Source of the DNA: Actinacidiphila yeochonensis CN732
GTDB lineage: Bacteria > Actinomycetota > Actinomycetes > Streptomycetales > Streptomycetaceae
Direction of reading: 5' to 3'
Assembly: GCF_000745345.1 (NCBI RefSeq)
Contig: NZ_JQNR01000004.1
Coordinates: forward strand, 248,001 to 312,000
Length of the DNA stretch: 64,000 nt
A program made the position numbers and the translations under genes. The notes beneath the pieces were generated by a model. The model ran no database searches and was not told the DNA's origin. It saw nothing but the letters and a program-made list of their open reading frames with translations. Shown one piece after another: positions 23,301-30,760 of the stretch. Each line of letters opens with the position of its first letter. Position 1 is the first letter of the stretch.

Positions 23301-25240
23301 TGACCACCGGCAAGATCCGGATCACGGTCACCCCGCAGGACGGTTACAGCACCGGGATCAAGGAGCTCCAGCTCTTCGACCCCACCAGCCCCGTCACCGC
23401 CCAGCAGAACACCGCGCCGCAGGTCGACGCCTACGTCGACACGTCCAGCTCGCCCGGCGAGGCCCACCTGACGGGCGTGGTCAAGGACGACGGCCAGCCG
23501 TCGGGCACGCTCAGCCAGCAGTGGTCCGTCGTGTCGGCACCGGACGGGGGCGTCGCCGTCATCTCGACGCCCACGGACGCCTCGACGCTCGTCCGCTTCA
23601 CCAAGGCGGGCAGCTACACGCTCCGGCTCACCGCGACGGACGGGACGCTCTCCACGTCCGACGACGTGACCGTCACCCCGACCGCCGCCGCGGGCGGCGC
23701 CAACGTGGCGACCTCGGCCACGCCCAGCGCCGACTACACGGCGTCCTGGGACAGCGTCAACGCGGTGAACGACGGCAAGGTCCTCAACTCGGGCGGCGCG
23801 TCCACCGACTACTGGGGCACCTGGACCGGCAACGACCCGACGACCCGGACGCTCCAGTACACCTGGAAGTCCCCGGTGCGGATCTCCGGCTCCAACATCA
23901 CCTTCTGGCACGACAGCCCGGTCGGCAACGGCGGCGGGGTGGTCGTCCCGCACGCCTGGAAGATGCAGTACCTGGCGGGTGACGGCAAGACCTGGACCGA
24001 CGTGCCCGATCCGAGCGGCTACGGCACCTCGGCCACGGGCAGCAACGCCACCACCTTCTCGCCGGTGACCACCACGGCGGTACGGGCGATCTTCACCGCC
24101 GACTCCAACGGCAAGACCAACGCCGCCGTCGGCGTGAGCGAGTGGCAGGTGCTGGCCGACCAGCCCGAGTCGGTGACCGACACGCAGGTGCGCACCACCG
24201 TCGGCACCGTCCCGACGCTGCCCGCCACCGTCGACGTGGTGTACAGCGACGGCAGCCGCACGCAGAGCGGCGTCACCTGGCAGGCGATCACGCCGGACCA
24301 GGTCGCCGAGGACGGTGCCAGCTTCACGGTCACCGGAATCGTCGGCAACGCCGGTGCGGCGGCCAAGGCCACCGTCTGGGTGCGGTCCGCGCTGGGCGAC
24401 ACCATCACCAACCTGCAACCCGTGACCGCGCACACCGTCGCCGGTACGGCGCCGCAGCTGCCCGGCACGGTCACGGCCACGTACAACGACGGCACGATGG
24501 ACAGTTCGCTCCCGGTCAGCTGGGGCGCGATCAGCGCCTCCTCCTACGCCAAGGCCGGCACCTTCACCGTCCACGGCACCGTGCCGGGTACCGGCTTCAC
24601 CGCGACGGCGACCGTGACGGTGAAGGGAGCCGGGGGAGAGACGGCCTCGGCGCCGGAGATCTCCACGGTCTCGGTCGCGGACGGCAACGTGGTCGGCGGC
24701 ACGGTGTCCTTCGCCGTGGGGCTGGCCGGCAAGGCGTCGGACATCTCGTACACCTACATCGAGCTGAACCGGGGCGGCGTCTGGACGACGGACAACACCG
24801 TCAAGGCGGCGATCGCACTGGGCAGCGGCAACTCCGGCCTCGACCCGAAGCTGGTGGTGGACACCACCGCGCTCCCCAACGGCAGCTACGGCCTGAAGAT
24901 CGACGCCGTCGGGGCGGACGGGCTGACCACCGAGAAGAAGATCTCGTTCACGGTCAACAACCCGCCGGTGGTGACCTTCGCCGCGCCGGCCTCCGACGCG
25001 ACGGTGAAGGGCACGGTGGCCGTCCGGGTCGGGCTGTCCGGCCAGGGCCTGTCGGCGTACAACCTGCGGGTGGACGGCACCGGACTGCAGTACCTCTACC
25101 AGCCGGCGGCGGGCACGGAGACGTTCTCGCTGGACACCACGACGCTCTCGGACGGCGTGCACACGCTGCTGGCGACCGCCACGGACAGCGCCGGGAACAA
25201 GACCACGGTCACGGAGAAGATCACCGTCCGGAACACGTAG
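20399..25240 (+). CDS. Large secreted multidomain glycoside hydrolase-like protein with discoidin and Ig-like domains
   Basis: A 1613-residue exported protein. Residues 1-40 are a signal peptide (basic start, LLLAGLLSAGTALVGSG, Ala cleavage region). Residues about 40-790 form a carbohydrate-processing module: a beta-rich front part, then an alpha-helical barrel with YRWWLMRFNYLDANIPGNDY, FTWAGAEAAVQAYTMSGDTA and SWIHQTILGATNHNVIEDVM. It resembles the MGH1-like/trehalase-like (alpha/alpha)6 glycosidases; the exact GH family was not recognised. Then come a discoidin (F5/8 C) domain starting LPNLAKGATATATYSASGHG, a PKD/Ig-like segment, a second discoidin-like segment (GGANVATSATPSADYTASWD), two bacterial Ig-like repeats (LPATVDVVYSDGSRTQSGVT and LPGTVTATYNDGT) and two C-terminal Ig-like domains. 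It lies just downstream of the permeases. Confidence 0.85.
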   Translation: MTARPGAGRRGRHRMPALLLAGLLSAGTALVGSGMAAAAEPQVSQVGYPTFKGSANPVPDVPAGYTSDNQMEAIFTADVAAGAGTDTDHDFWVDKMLTRTGTAGDSDPGNSDNNQYLFSRGRAVFMKTHDPSVLGFGGQVAYWEAIDGREAYDISLQVDGTKLKLTEDTSARKQTPSYWREKFTTSDSSLSVTEVKFITANDVAVTEFTVDNTGSADRTVAVKATSPYTTDVDGDELTGTVPALNNLTTIYPRFSGDGLTPSSGSLTGNLAVPAGGHTTTKVQLGFTTKEIPASRTEYDSVRAATPAAAYRTSVTAYNQWWADNIPYLDVPDKNIEKSLYYRWWLMRFNYLDANIPGNDYQFPTSVEGALGYNNAIDLTVPLFLDDLKYFRDPSYSYGTWVSAGEVQAPSGQYIDNPGDPANWSASHAQYISASALRSYELHGGPSSIAEQLAGYASKDVKGQLAVMDTNKDGVLDTNWNSWTGNDADAVSFDYAPGDNLDRPESAFTWAGAEAAVQAYTMSGDTAKAADMQTTADTMQTALLNNLWDPSTDSLLSKDIKTGKLDPWKEINNYDPYTVGEIPKPDGTAANDAYTQALRYFADQNEFPIFPFYTADQKDKAAATAAGRPGSNNFSFINSTGLLNLYASAIRNYPSSYVTADSYSKLLSWNAWANYADSGDNRYPDATEFFSDGSADPGSIGYRSWIHQTILGATNHNVIEDVMGLQSRTDDKVELWPIDIGWDHFDANNIAYRNTNLSITWDKPGDGKRYYGDDVPEGLSIWVNGKRVATVDSLTHFVYDPATGKVSFPGGGSATATYQTTSDVDAPTQVTFPDDSRVTDIFAKSGDDITASGAGLPNLAKGATATATYSASGHGPAGVVDGSTAINPYWGSSGSSHAQDSVELDLPSTQKISDLKAYFYSDKKIGGYAEPATYTVQYDDNGTWKPVTSQARTPVDPIANYNDIRFAEVTTGKIRITVTPQDGYSTGIKELQLFDPTSPVTAQQNTAPQVDAYVDTSSSPGEAHLTGVVKDDGQPSGTLSQQWSVVSAPDGGVAVISTPTDASTLVRFTKAGSYTLRLTATDGTLSTSDDVTVTPTAAAGGANVATSATPSADYTASWDSVNAVNDGKVLNSGGASTDYWGTWTGNDPTTRTLQYTWKSPVRISGSNITFWHDSPVGNGGGVVVPHAWKMQYLAGDGKTWTDVPDPSGYGTSATGSNATTFSPVTTTAVRAIFTADSNGKTNAAVGVSEWQVLADQPESVTDTQVRTTVGTVPTLPATVDVVYSDGSRTQSGVTWQAITPDQVAEDGASFTVTGIVGNAGAAAKATVWVRSALGDTITNLQPVTAHTVAGTAPQLPGTVTATYNDGTMDSSLPVSWGAISASSYAKAGTFTVHGTVPGTGFTATATVTVKGAGGETASAPEISTVSVADGNVVGGTVSFAVGLAGKASDISYTYIELNRGGVWTTDNTVKAAIALGSGNSGLDPKLVVDTTALPNGSYGLKIDAVGADGLTTEKKISFTVNNPPVVTFAAPASDATVKGTVAVRVGLSGQGLSAYNLRVDGTGLQYLYQPAAGTETFSLDTTTLSDGVHTLLATATDSAGNKTTVTEKITVRNT

Positions 25241-25289
25241 GGCCCGAAGCCCGCCCTGGCGGCGGACGCGAGGAGGTGCGGTGAGCCCT

Positions 25290-25320
25290 GGGGCGCCGGC
25301 GCGGTCAGCGCCGGCGCCCC
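25290..25320 (+). terminator. Terminator of the importer/hydrolase operon
   Basis: A perfect 13-bp stem, GGGGCGCCGGCGC (25290-25302) with GCGCCGGCGCCCC (25308-25320), and a 5-base loop lies 50 bases after the stop of the large hydrolase. It is GC-only with no U tract, as is common in this group. Confidence 0.75.
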
Positions 25321-25445
25321 CGCGGCGTCGGGCCGCCGGGCGCCGGGGGAGCGGGGGAACGGGCGTGCCGGGGGTGCCGGTGCGCATCGCGCCAAGGGGG
25401 CCGGAACCTCGCGGAAAACTGGCCGAGGATGTTCTGCGGAAAGAG

Positions 25446-25474
25446 TTGACGGGCCATGTGAGCGGTTCTACTTT
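25446..25474 (+). promoter_or_regulatory. Candidate vegetative promoter TTGACG-17-TACTTT
   Basis: TTGACG at 25446-25451 and TACTTT at 25469-25474 with 17 bases between them is close to the housekeeping consensus and lies in a short AT-richer island. The next gene starts over 500 bases later, so it would give a long 5' leader or an unannotated short RNA. The space 25475-25770 shows no convincing gene. Confidence 0.45.
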
Positions 25475-25777
25475 CTCGTACAGAACGGGAAATCCGACAG
25501 GTTCCCGGGGCCGCCTCGCGGCCCCTCTGCCGGCCCGGCGCCACCGTTCCCGAGGCACTCCTCCGGGAAGGCGGCCACGGCGGCGCCACGTCCCGGATCT
25601 TCTCCGAGGAGCCGGGAAGCGGTTCGGACACACGAGTTCCAGCAGCTCGGCCCAGGCGAGGCGGACCTCTCGGCGGAGGCGGGCAGCGGCAGCCCCGTCC
25701 CGCGCTCCGGCGCGGGGAGCGGCCGCGTCTCCCGCGAGTCACCAGGCTCTCCGACGGGCGGCTGTCCCGGCGCAAGA

Positions 25778-25794
25778 TTGTTAGCGCTCACATT
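25778..25794. promoter_or_regulatory. LacI-family operator TTGTTAGCGCTCACATT
   Basis: The core GTTAGCGCTCAC is a near-perfect palindrome around GCGC (one mismatched pair), the classic form bound by LacI/GalR proteins. It lies about 200 bases before the secreted hydrolase at 25988, in a region of high GC where such an AT-containing motif stands out. The regulator at 13696-14748 is the obvious candidate to bind it. Confidence 0.65.
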
Positions 25795-25934
25795 ACGCGG
25801 GTTCCGACGGCGAGCCGCACCACCGCCGGAACCGGCCGCGTCCGACGGGCCCCGGCGGGCCGCCCGGCCCGTCCGCCGTACGCGCGGCGCGGTCCCACCG
25901 TCCGACACTCCTCACCCCACGGGAGGAACCACCG

Positions 25935-25991
25935 ATGACGAACTGCCCGTCACGCCGCTCGACACCGACGAAGCAGGTGACTCCGCGATGA
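25935..25991 (+). CDS. Possible 18-codon upstream ORF coupled to the next hydrolase
   Basis: ATG at 25935 follows a strong GGGAGG at 25921-25926, and the frame ends at TGA 25989-25991, overlapping the ATG of the hydrolase (25988) by two bases. Both ORFs start ATGACGAAC. The hydrolase also has its own AGGTGA. The short ORF could provide translational coupling, or be the trace of an older start; its peptide (MTNCPSRRSTPTKQVTPR) has no known motif. Confidence 0.3.
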   Translation: MTNCPSRRSTPTKQVTPR

Positions 25992-28384
25992 CGAACCGCC
26001 TCCTTCAGGCGCTGCGCCGCCGCAGGGTCGCCGCCGCGACCGCGGCCCTCCTGGTCGCCTCGGTGCTGCCGTTCCTCGGCACCGGCTCCTCCGCCGCCGC
26101 GGCCTCGGGCGCGGCCGCCGGAGAGCGGCAGGCACCGCCGGCCGCCGCCGCGCAGACCGCCTACCAGGGCATTCCGGCGGTCTCCCCCAACTCCTGCAAG
26201 AACACGAGCCTGCCGAACGCGTACGGTACCAACTTCCCGACCCCGGCCGACCCCTACGGCCAGGGCTTCTCCAACCAGTCGGCGATCGGGTGGGACGGCA
26301 ACTACTGGCCGGCGTACTCCTACCTGTCCGGCTCCTACTTCGCCCGCGGCGTGCCCACCACCTACAACTCCGGCGGCACCACCATCTGCGGGGCGATGTA
26401 CTCGTTCAGCATCTACCACACCGGCGGCAACCGGCCCGCGCAGTCGGTGCAGTGGACCGAGGACAGCGGCTACCTGCCGGCGCTCACCACCAGCTTCACC
26501 ACCGGCACCACCGCCGTCTCGATCAAGGACTTCGCCGACAAGGCCACGATCGCCGGCAACCCGGTGCTGCTCGTCTACACCCGCGTCTCGGTGACCAACA
26601 ACGGGACGGCGGCGGTCACCCTCGACCCCGGCGGCACCGGCACCAACCTCGTCAGGCTGACCAGCACCTCGCTGAACACCGTGCAGCCGAAGGCCACCAG
26701 CAACCACGACTACGTCGCCGCGATCGACACCTTCGGCTCCGGGGCGGCACTCCCCACCACCGCCCAGATCACCTCCGGCGCCCCCACCCTCGACTCCGCG
26801 TACAGCGCGATGAGCTCGTACTGGAACGGCCGGATCGCCGAGACCGCGACCCTCTCGCTCCCCAACACCGCGCTCCCCAACACCGGGAGCCTGGCCAACC
26901 CCGGCACCGCCCTCACCAACGCCTACAAGGCGGGCACCATCTACGGCCTGATCATGCAGATCGGCAAGGCCCAGTTCTCCGGCGCCAACAACTACTTCTG
27001 GGAGCTCAACCACGACGTGCCCGGCGAACTGGCCTCGCGCTTCGAGACCGGCGACTTCCAGGACGCGCAGAACCTGCTGCTCAACGCCCGGATCTCGGAG
27101 GCGACCAACTACAACGAGCAGGGCGCCAACTGGTACTACGACGGCGACTGGAAGACGCCCGCCGTCTGGGCGCTGTACCTGGCCAAGACCGACGACACCG
27201 CGTTCGTCAGCCAGTACTTCCACGACGACGCGAGCGGCACCAGCTCCTGGGGTCCGAGCCTCTACACGATCATGCACACCATCTACCAGGGCCAGCTCGC
27301 CTCCGACGGAGCCCTCAAGGCGAGTTACGACAACGACTCGTCGGGCCGCTGGCTCTTCGACGACTACTCCGCGCTCCAGGGCCTGGCCGCCTACAAGTAC
27401 ATCGCCACCCGGCTGGGCAACACCACCGAGGCCCAGTACGCCGACACGGCCTACACGTCGCTGCTGAGCCACGTCAACACGCTGCTGACGACCAACCAGT
27501 CGGCACACGGCTTCAGTTACCTGCCCTGCACGGTGGACCAGGCCAACTCGGCCAACCGCTGCAACACGTACAACGACGCCAACTGGGCCTCGCCGGTCTG
27601 GGTCGGGCAGAACCAGTGGTCCACCATGCTGGAGGGCGGCACGCTGAACGGGATCGCGGGCAGCGCGGCGCAGGCCGACGCGATGTACGCGTGGGGCTTC
27701 GCCCGGCTGGCCTCCAACGGCCTGCCCTACCCGACCTTCGGCGCCTTCAACGGGTACTCCACGGCCTACAACACCGCGTACGCCTCCGACGGGCTGTACG
27801 GCACCAACTACCGCGACCTGCCGATCACCAGCTACGCCTGGCAGATCTCGACCACCACGGGCGGCCCGAACGCCTGGTGGGAGGCGAACGGCAGCGGGCC
27901 CTCCGCCTCCAACCCGTGGATCGGCAACCACGCCGGGCCCGAGTTCGGCGCGATCCCGTACGCCTGGCCCATCTCGGCGCAGCAGCAGGGCCTGGTCGAG
28001 TCGATCGTCGCCGAGGGCCGCGCCTCCACCGGCACCGGTCCGTTCACCTTCACCCGTCCGCTCTACATCGGACGCGGCGTCCCCAACAGCTGGATCGCCG
28101 CGGGCCAGACCACGTCGGTGGGCAACCTCACCAGCTCCTACAACGTGGACACCGGTACCCGCAGCACCTACGGGGTCTCGCTGGCCGTCACCAAGCCGGG
28201 CACGGTCCGGGTGGTCACCGTCACCCTGAGCGGCTCCGTGCCGTCCGGCGCAGTCTCCATCCAGCTGCCGATCTTCAACACCGTCAACGTCACGGCGGTG
28301 ACCGGCGGCAGCTACAGCTCCAGCACCCACACCGTCACCGCGAACGCCGGCGCCACCACCGTCACCATCACCCTCGCCTCCTGA
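25988..28384 (+). CDS. Secreted alpha/alpha-barrel glycosidase-like protein, family not recognised
   Basis: A 798-residue exported protein. The N terminus is a classic signal peptide (MTNRLLQALRRRRVAAATAA, then LLVASVLPFLGTGSSAAAAS). Mature sequence contains SAIGWDGNYWPAYSYLSGSY, ANNYFWELNHDVPGELASRF, WYYDGDWKTPAVWALYLAKT and FDDYSALQGLAAYKYIATRL. These aromatic/acidic helical segments are typical of (alpha/alpha)6 carbohydrate-active enzymes. The last 90 residues are beta-rich (TVNVTAVTGGSYSSSTHTVT). It follows a LacI-type operator, so it probably belongs to the island's regulon. No GH family can be assigned with confidence from motifs alone. Confidence 0.75.
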   Translation: MTNRLLQALRRRRVAAATAALLVASVLPFLGTGSSAAAASGAAAGERQAPPAAAAQTAYQGIPAVSPNSCKNTSLPNAYGTNFPTPADPYGQGFSNQSAIGWDGNYWPAYSYLSGSYFARGVPTTYNSGGTTICGAMYSFSIYHTGGNRPAQSVQWTEDSGYLPALTTSFTTGTTAVSIKDFADKATIAGNPVLLVYTRVSVTNNGTAAVTLDPGGTGTNLVRLTSTSLNTVQPKATSNHDYVAAIDTFGSGAALPTTAQITSGAPTLDSAYSAMSSYWNGRIAETATLSLPNTALPNTGSLANPGTALTNAYKAGTIYGLIMQIGKAQFSGANNYFWELNHDVPGELASRFETGDFQDAQNLLLNARISEATNYNEQGANWYYDGDWKTPAVWALYLAKTDDTAFVSQYFHDDASGTSSWGPSLYTIMHTIYQGQLASDGALKASYDNDSSGRWLFDDYSALQGLAAYKYIATRLGNTTEAQYADTAYTSLLSHVNTLLTTNQSAHGFSYLPCTVDQANSANRCNTYNDANWASPVWVGQNQWSTMLEGGTLNGIAGSAAQADAMYAWGFARLASNGLPYPTFGAFNGYSTAYNTAYASDGLYGTNYRDLPITSYAWQISTTTGGPNAWWEANGSGPSASNPWIGNHAGPEFGAIPYAWPISAQQQGLVESIVAEGRASTGTGPFTFTRPLYIGRGVPNSWIAAGQTTSVGNLTSSYNVDTGTRSTYGVSLAVTKPGTVRVVTVTLSGSVPSGAVSIQLPIFNTVNVTAVTGGSYSSSTHTVTANAGATTVTITLAS

Positions 28385-28397
28385 CCCGTGCCGAACC

Positions 28398-28435
28398 GGC
28401 CGGCGGCCCGCCCCCTCCCGGGCGGGCCGCCGGCC
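28398..28435 (+). terminator. Strong terminator after the secreted glycosidase-like gene
   Basis: GGCCGGCGGCCCGCCC (28398-28413) and GGGCGGGCCGCCGGCC (28420-28435) form a perfect 16-bp stem with a 6-base loop, 14 bases after the stop codon. It lies between convergent genes and may work in both directions. Confidence 0.85.
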
Positions 28436-28527
28436 CACGGCGTCTCGGGGTGCGCCCCGCACGGATCGCGCCGCCGGCCCCCTCGCCGGGACGAGTTCCA
28501 GGCCTCGAACCCGGCGCACGGCTTGTT

Positions 28528-28545
28528 GGTTCAGCCGGCTGAACC
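28528..28545. repeat. Perfect 18-bp palindrome over the lyase stop codon
   Basis: GGTTCAGCCGGCTGAACC is fully self-complementary with no loop and contains the TGA of the alginate-lyase-family gene. A loopless palindrome is a poor RNA hairpin, so a protein-binding site or a transcription roadblock is also possible. Confidence 0.6.
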
Positions 28546-29889
28546 GGGTGTTGTGAGGTGGGTCGTGCCGGCCGGGACGACGTCGGGGTTGTCCGCGTTG
28601 GTGAGCGTCTCCCACGCCACGAACAGACTGTTCGTGCCGGCCGGCCGCTGCGACTCGGTCAGCGCCTGCGTGTTGGTCATCGCGACGCCCATCCGGTTGT
28701 GCAGCGCGTTGAAGCCGACCTCCGTGACCGGGCCGAGCCCCAGGTTGAGGCTGCCTCCGCACAGCCAGGACGGCGGGGCCGTGCCCAGCTCGTACTTCGA
28801 CTGGAAGCCCAGCGCCTGCCGCAGCCGCTCGCCGACCTGCGGGTAGAGGTCCTGGCCCTGGATCGCCGCGGTCTCGGCGACGTCCGAGATGGACGCGATG
28901 CCGTAGCCGGTGTGGGTGAAGTCGCGACAGGTCTCCTGTGTCAGTCCGGTCACGAAGGTCGACTGGCCCTGCCAGTAGCTGATGATCTTCGCCGAGGTGT
29001 CCAGCCCCGACCCCGGCACTGTTTTGGGCAGCGAGCCGTCCGTGGAGAGGTAGACGTACGCCGCGACCCGGTTGAGGTACCGGGCGATCGCCTTGTCGTA
29101 GTCGGCGCCGTCGTTGAGGAAGATCGAGATCCCGACCGCCGCCTCCATCATGCTCAGCTCCCAGTTGCCGTTGCTGTTGGAGCCGTTGATCACCTCGGGA
29201 AGGTAGACGGTGCGCAGCATCGTGGCGAACCGGTCGATGTCCGAGGACGACCAGCCGGAGTAGGTGTAGCGGATGATCTCCGCCGCACGCGGCCAGACCG
29301 AGCCCGCCCAACCGGTCTGCAGCGGGGCATTGGAGTTCGTGTGCTCGGTGATCGTCGACGACCAGGCGTTCATCAGGTCGATCGCCTTCTGCGCGTAGGC
29401 GCTGTTGCCCGAGATGTACCAGGTCAGCGCGTCCGTGTACGCGGCGATGGCGTCCTGCCGCTCGTCCGTGCAGCCGTTGTCGGGGTTGGAGTACGACCCG
29501 CAGTCGACGTCCGCGCGCGGCTTGGCGGTGCGCGAGAGCGAGGCGTAGGAGCTGGCCGTCATCTGGGCGTAGGCGTCCTTCCACGGTTCCGCGCCCGCCT
29601 GCACCTGGCTCTTGGCGTACTGGAGTTGGGGGAGGCTGACCAGCACGCCCGGGTGGGTGAACGTGGTCGGCGCGGCGGCCACGGCGGGGACGCCTGCGGC
29701 GGGGGCCGGGGCGGCCGAGGCGCCGCCGGCGGGCAGCACGGCGGCGGCGGTGCCCAGAGCGGCGGCTGCCGCGGCCAGGACCACGGACCGCCGGAACCGT
29801 TTCCGGACCGGCGCGGCGGGGAGAGCGGGCTCGGCGCCCGGGACGGCGAGGTGGCCGGCGGGACGGCCGGCGCTGAGGAATCTGCGCAT
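28531..29889 (-). CDS. Secreted alginate-lyase-family protein
   Basis: A 452-residue exported protein of the alginate lyase (PL5-like, alpha/alpha toroid) superfamily. An arginine-rich N-region (VRKRFRRSV around residues 27-35) precedes a hydrophobic Ala-rich core and an Ala cleavage region, a Sec or Tat signal. The mature domain starts TFTHPGVLVSLPQLQYAKSQ and includes NAPLQTGWAGSVWPRAAEII, GNWELSMMEAAVGISIFLND and QETCRDFTHTGYGIASISDV, the asparagine and histidine-containing segments of the family active-site groove. The ATG has AGGAG seven bases upstream; the longer frame to 30567 is non-coding in character. It converges on the glycosidase-like gene. The true polymer may be another acidic or arabinose-containing glycan. 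Confidence 0.85.
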   Translation of the reverse strand: MRRFLSAGRPAGHLAVPGAEPALPAAPVRKRFRRSVVLAAAAAALGTAAAVLPAGGASAAPAPAAGVPAVAAAPTTFTHPGVLVSLPQLQYAKSQVQAGAEPWKDAYAQMTASSYASLSRTAKPRADVDCGSYSNPDNGCTDERQDAIAAYTDALTWYISGNSAYAQKAIDLMNAWSSTITEHTNSNAPLQTGWAGSVWPRAAEIIRYTYSGWSSSDIDRFATMLRTVYLPEVINGSNSNGNWELSMMEAAVGISIFLNDGADYDKAIARYLNRVAAYVYLSTDGSLPKTVPGSGLDTSAKIISYWQGQSTFVTGLTQETCRDFTHTGYGIASISDVAETAAIQGQDLYPQVGERLRQALGFQSKYELGTAPPSWLCGGSLNLGLGPVTEVGFNALHNRMGVAMTNTQALTESQRPAGTNSLFVAWETLTNADNPDVVPAGTTHLTTPGSAG

Positions 29890-30522
29890 GGGGGGCTCCT
29901 GGTGCGGGGGCGGCCTGCGCGCGGTGCGCGGGGGCGCGCGGGCACCCTCGGATGTCGTGGGGGACAAGGCCGGATCGGCAGGAAGCTTTCCTGTCCGTAC
30001 TGAGGAGCATGGCAATGTGACGGTGTGTTGGTCAAGACACTGAATGCCATTCAGTCCGCTGACCCAGCCGGATGGTTGCTCCATCGAGGTCGGTACTCGC
30101 CAGGGTGTGCGCCGGCCGCCGGTGAGTTCGCATGGCTCCGGCTGCCCTGTCGGGAATCCGGGCGGTGTCTCCTCGGGTCCGCGCGTCAGGCCATCGGGCC
30201 ATCGGGCCTTTTGCGGCCGGGAGCCGGGCGGCGGCGACCCTGTTCCTCGGAGCATCCACACGGCCGCCACGGGCCGCTGCCGCGTCTGTGGCGTGACGGG
30301 CGAGAAGTGCGCCCGGCGGCTTCGGTCCTGCCGTCTGGCGGGCTCGAACGAGTGGTGCCGCGAAACCCCCCGGCACGTGGGAAGTTTGACGTGGTGTCGG
30401 GAAGAGGCTGCTGGCGACTGCCGCGCGTTCGGGCGTCGATGTCGCGGGAGGGCGTCCGACACCCGTCTGTCCTCGCGTCCGGCGGGTCCATAGGGCGCGC
30501 GCCCCTCGATAGCGCAGGAAGG

Positions 30523-30589
30523 GAGCACAAATTTTGCTCGAAACTGCTCATTGAAGGCCTTGATCAATCAACCATGAGCGTTCTATGGT
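30523..30589 (+). promoter_or_regulatory. Promoter/operator region of the isomerase-aldolase genes; 29890-30760 otherwise empty
   Basis: In the 871-base divergent gap the only AT-rich stretch is here. It holds a 17-base inverted repeat (GAGCA at 30523-30527, TGCTC at 30535-30539), the palindrome TTGATCAA at 30560-30567 and a possible promoter TTGATC with TATGGT about 18 bases on. The isomerase starts about 170 bases downstream. These look like operator and promoter elements for the plus-strand genes. No gene was recognised in the rest of the gap. Confidence 0.45.
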
Positions 30590-30760
30590 CGAGCGCCACG
30601 AGGTAACGAGTGGTTCAGGGAGTTGCGTGCGGGCCGCCGCGACCGTCCTCCGGCCGGTCGGGGCTCCACCGCTCCCGGTCGTGCCCAGCCGTTCCCGAGC
30701 AGCACCGGCGTCCCCAACCCGCCCTCATCTCAAGCGAGATCCACGCGAGCAGGAGTACAC

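Noticed and set aside
19442..25633. A 2063-codon minus-strand open frame opposite the secreted hydrolase
   Set aside because: Its Val/Gly/Arg-rich repetitive text mirrors the plus-strand gene, which has a signal peptide and conserved domains.
30025..30606. Several overlapping ORFs in the gap before the isomerase
   Set aside because: Codon bias is weak in all frames and no motif or ribosome site supports any of them.
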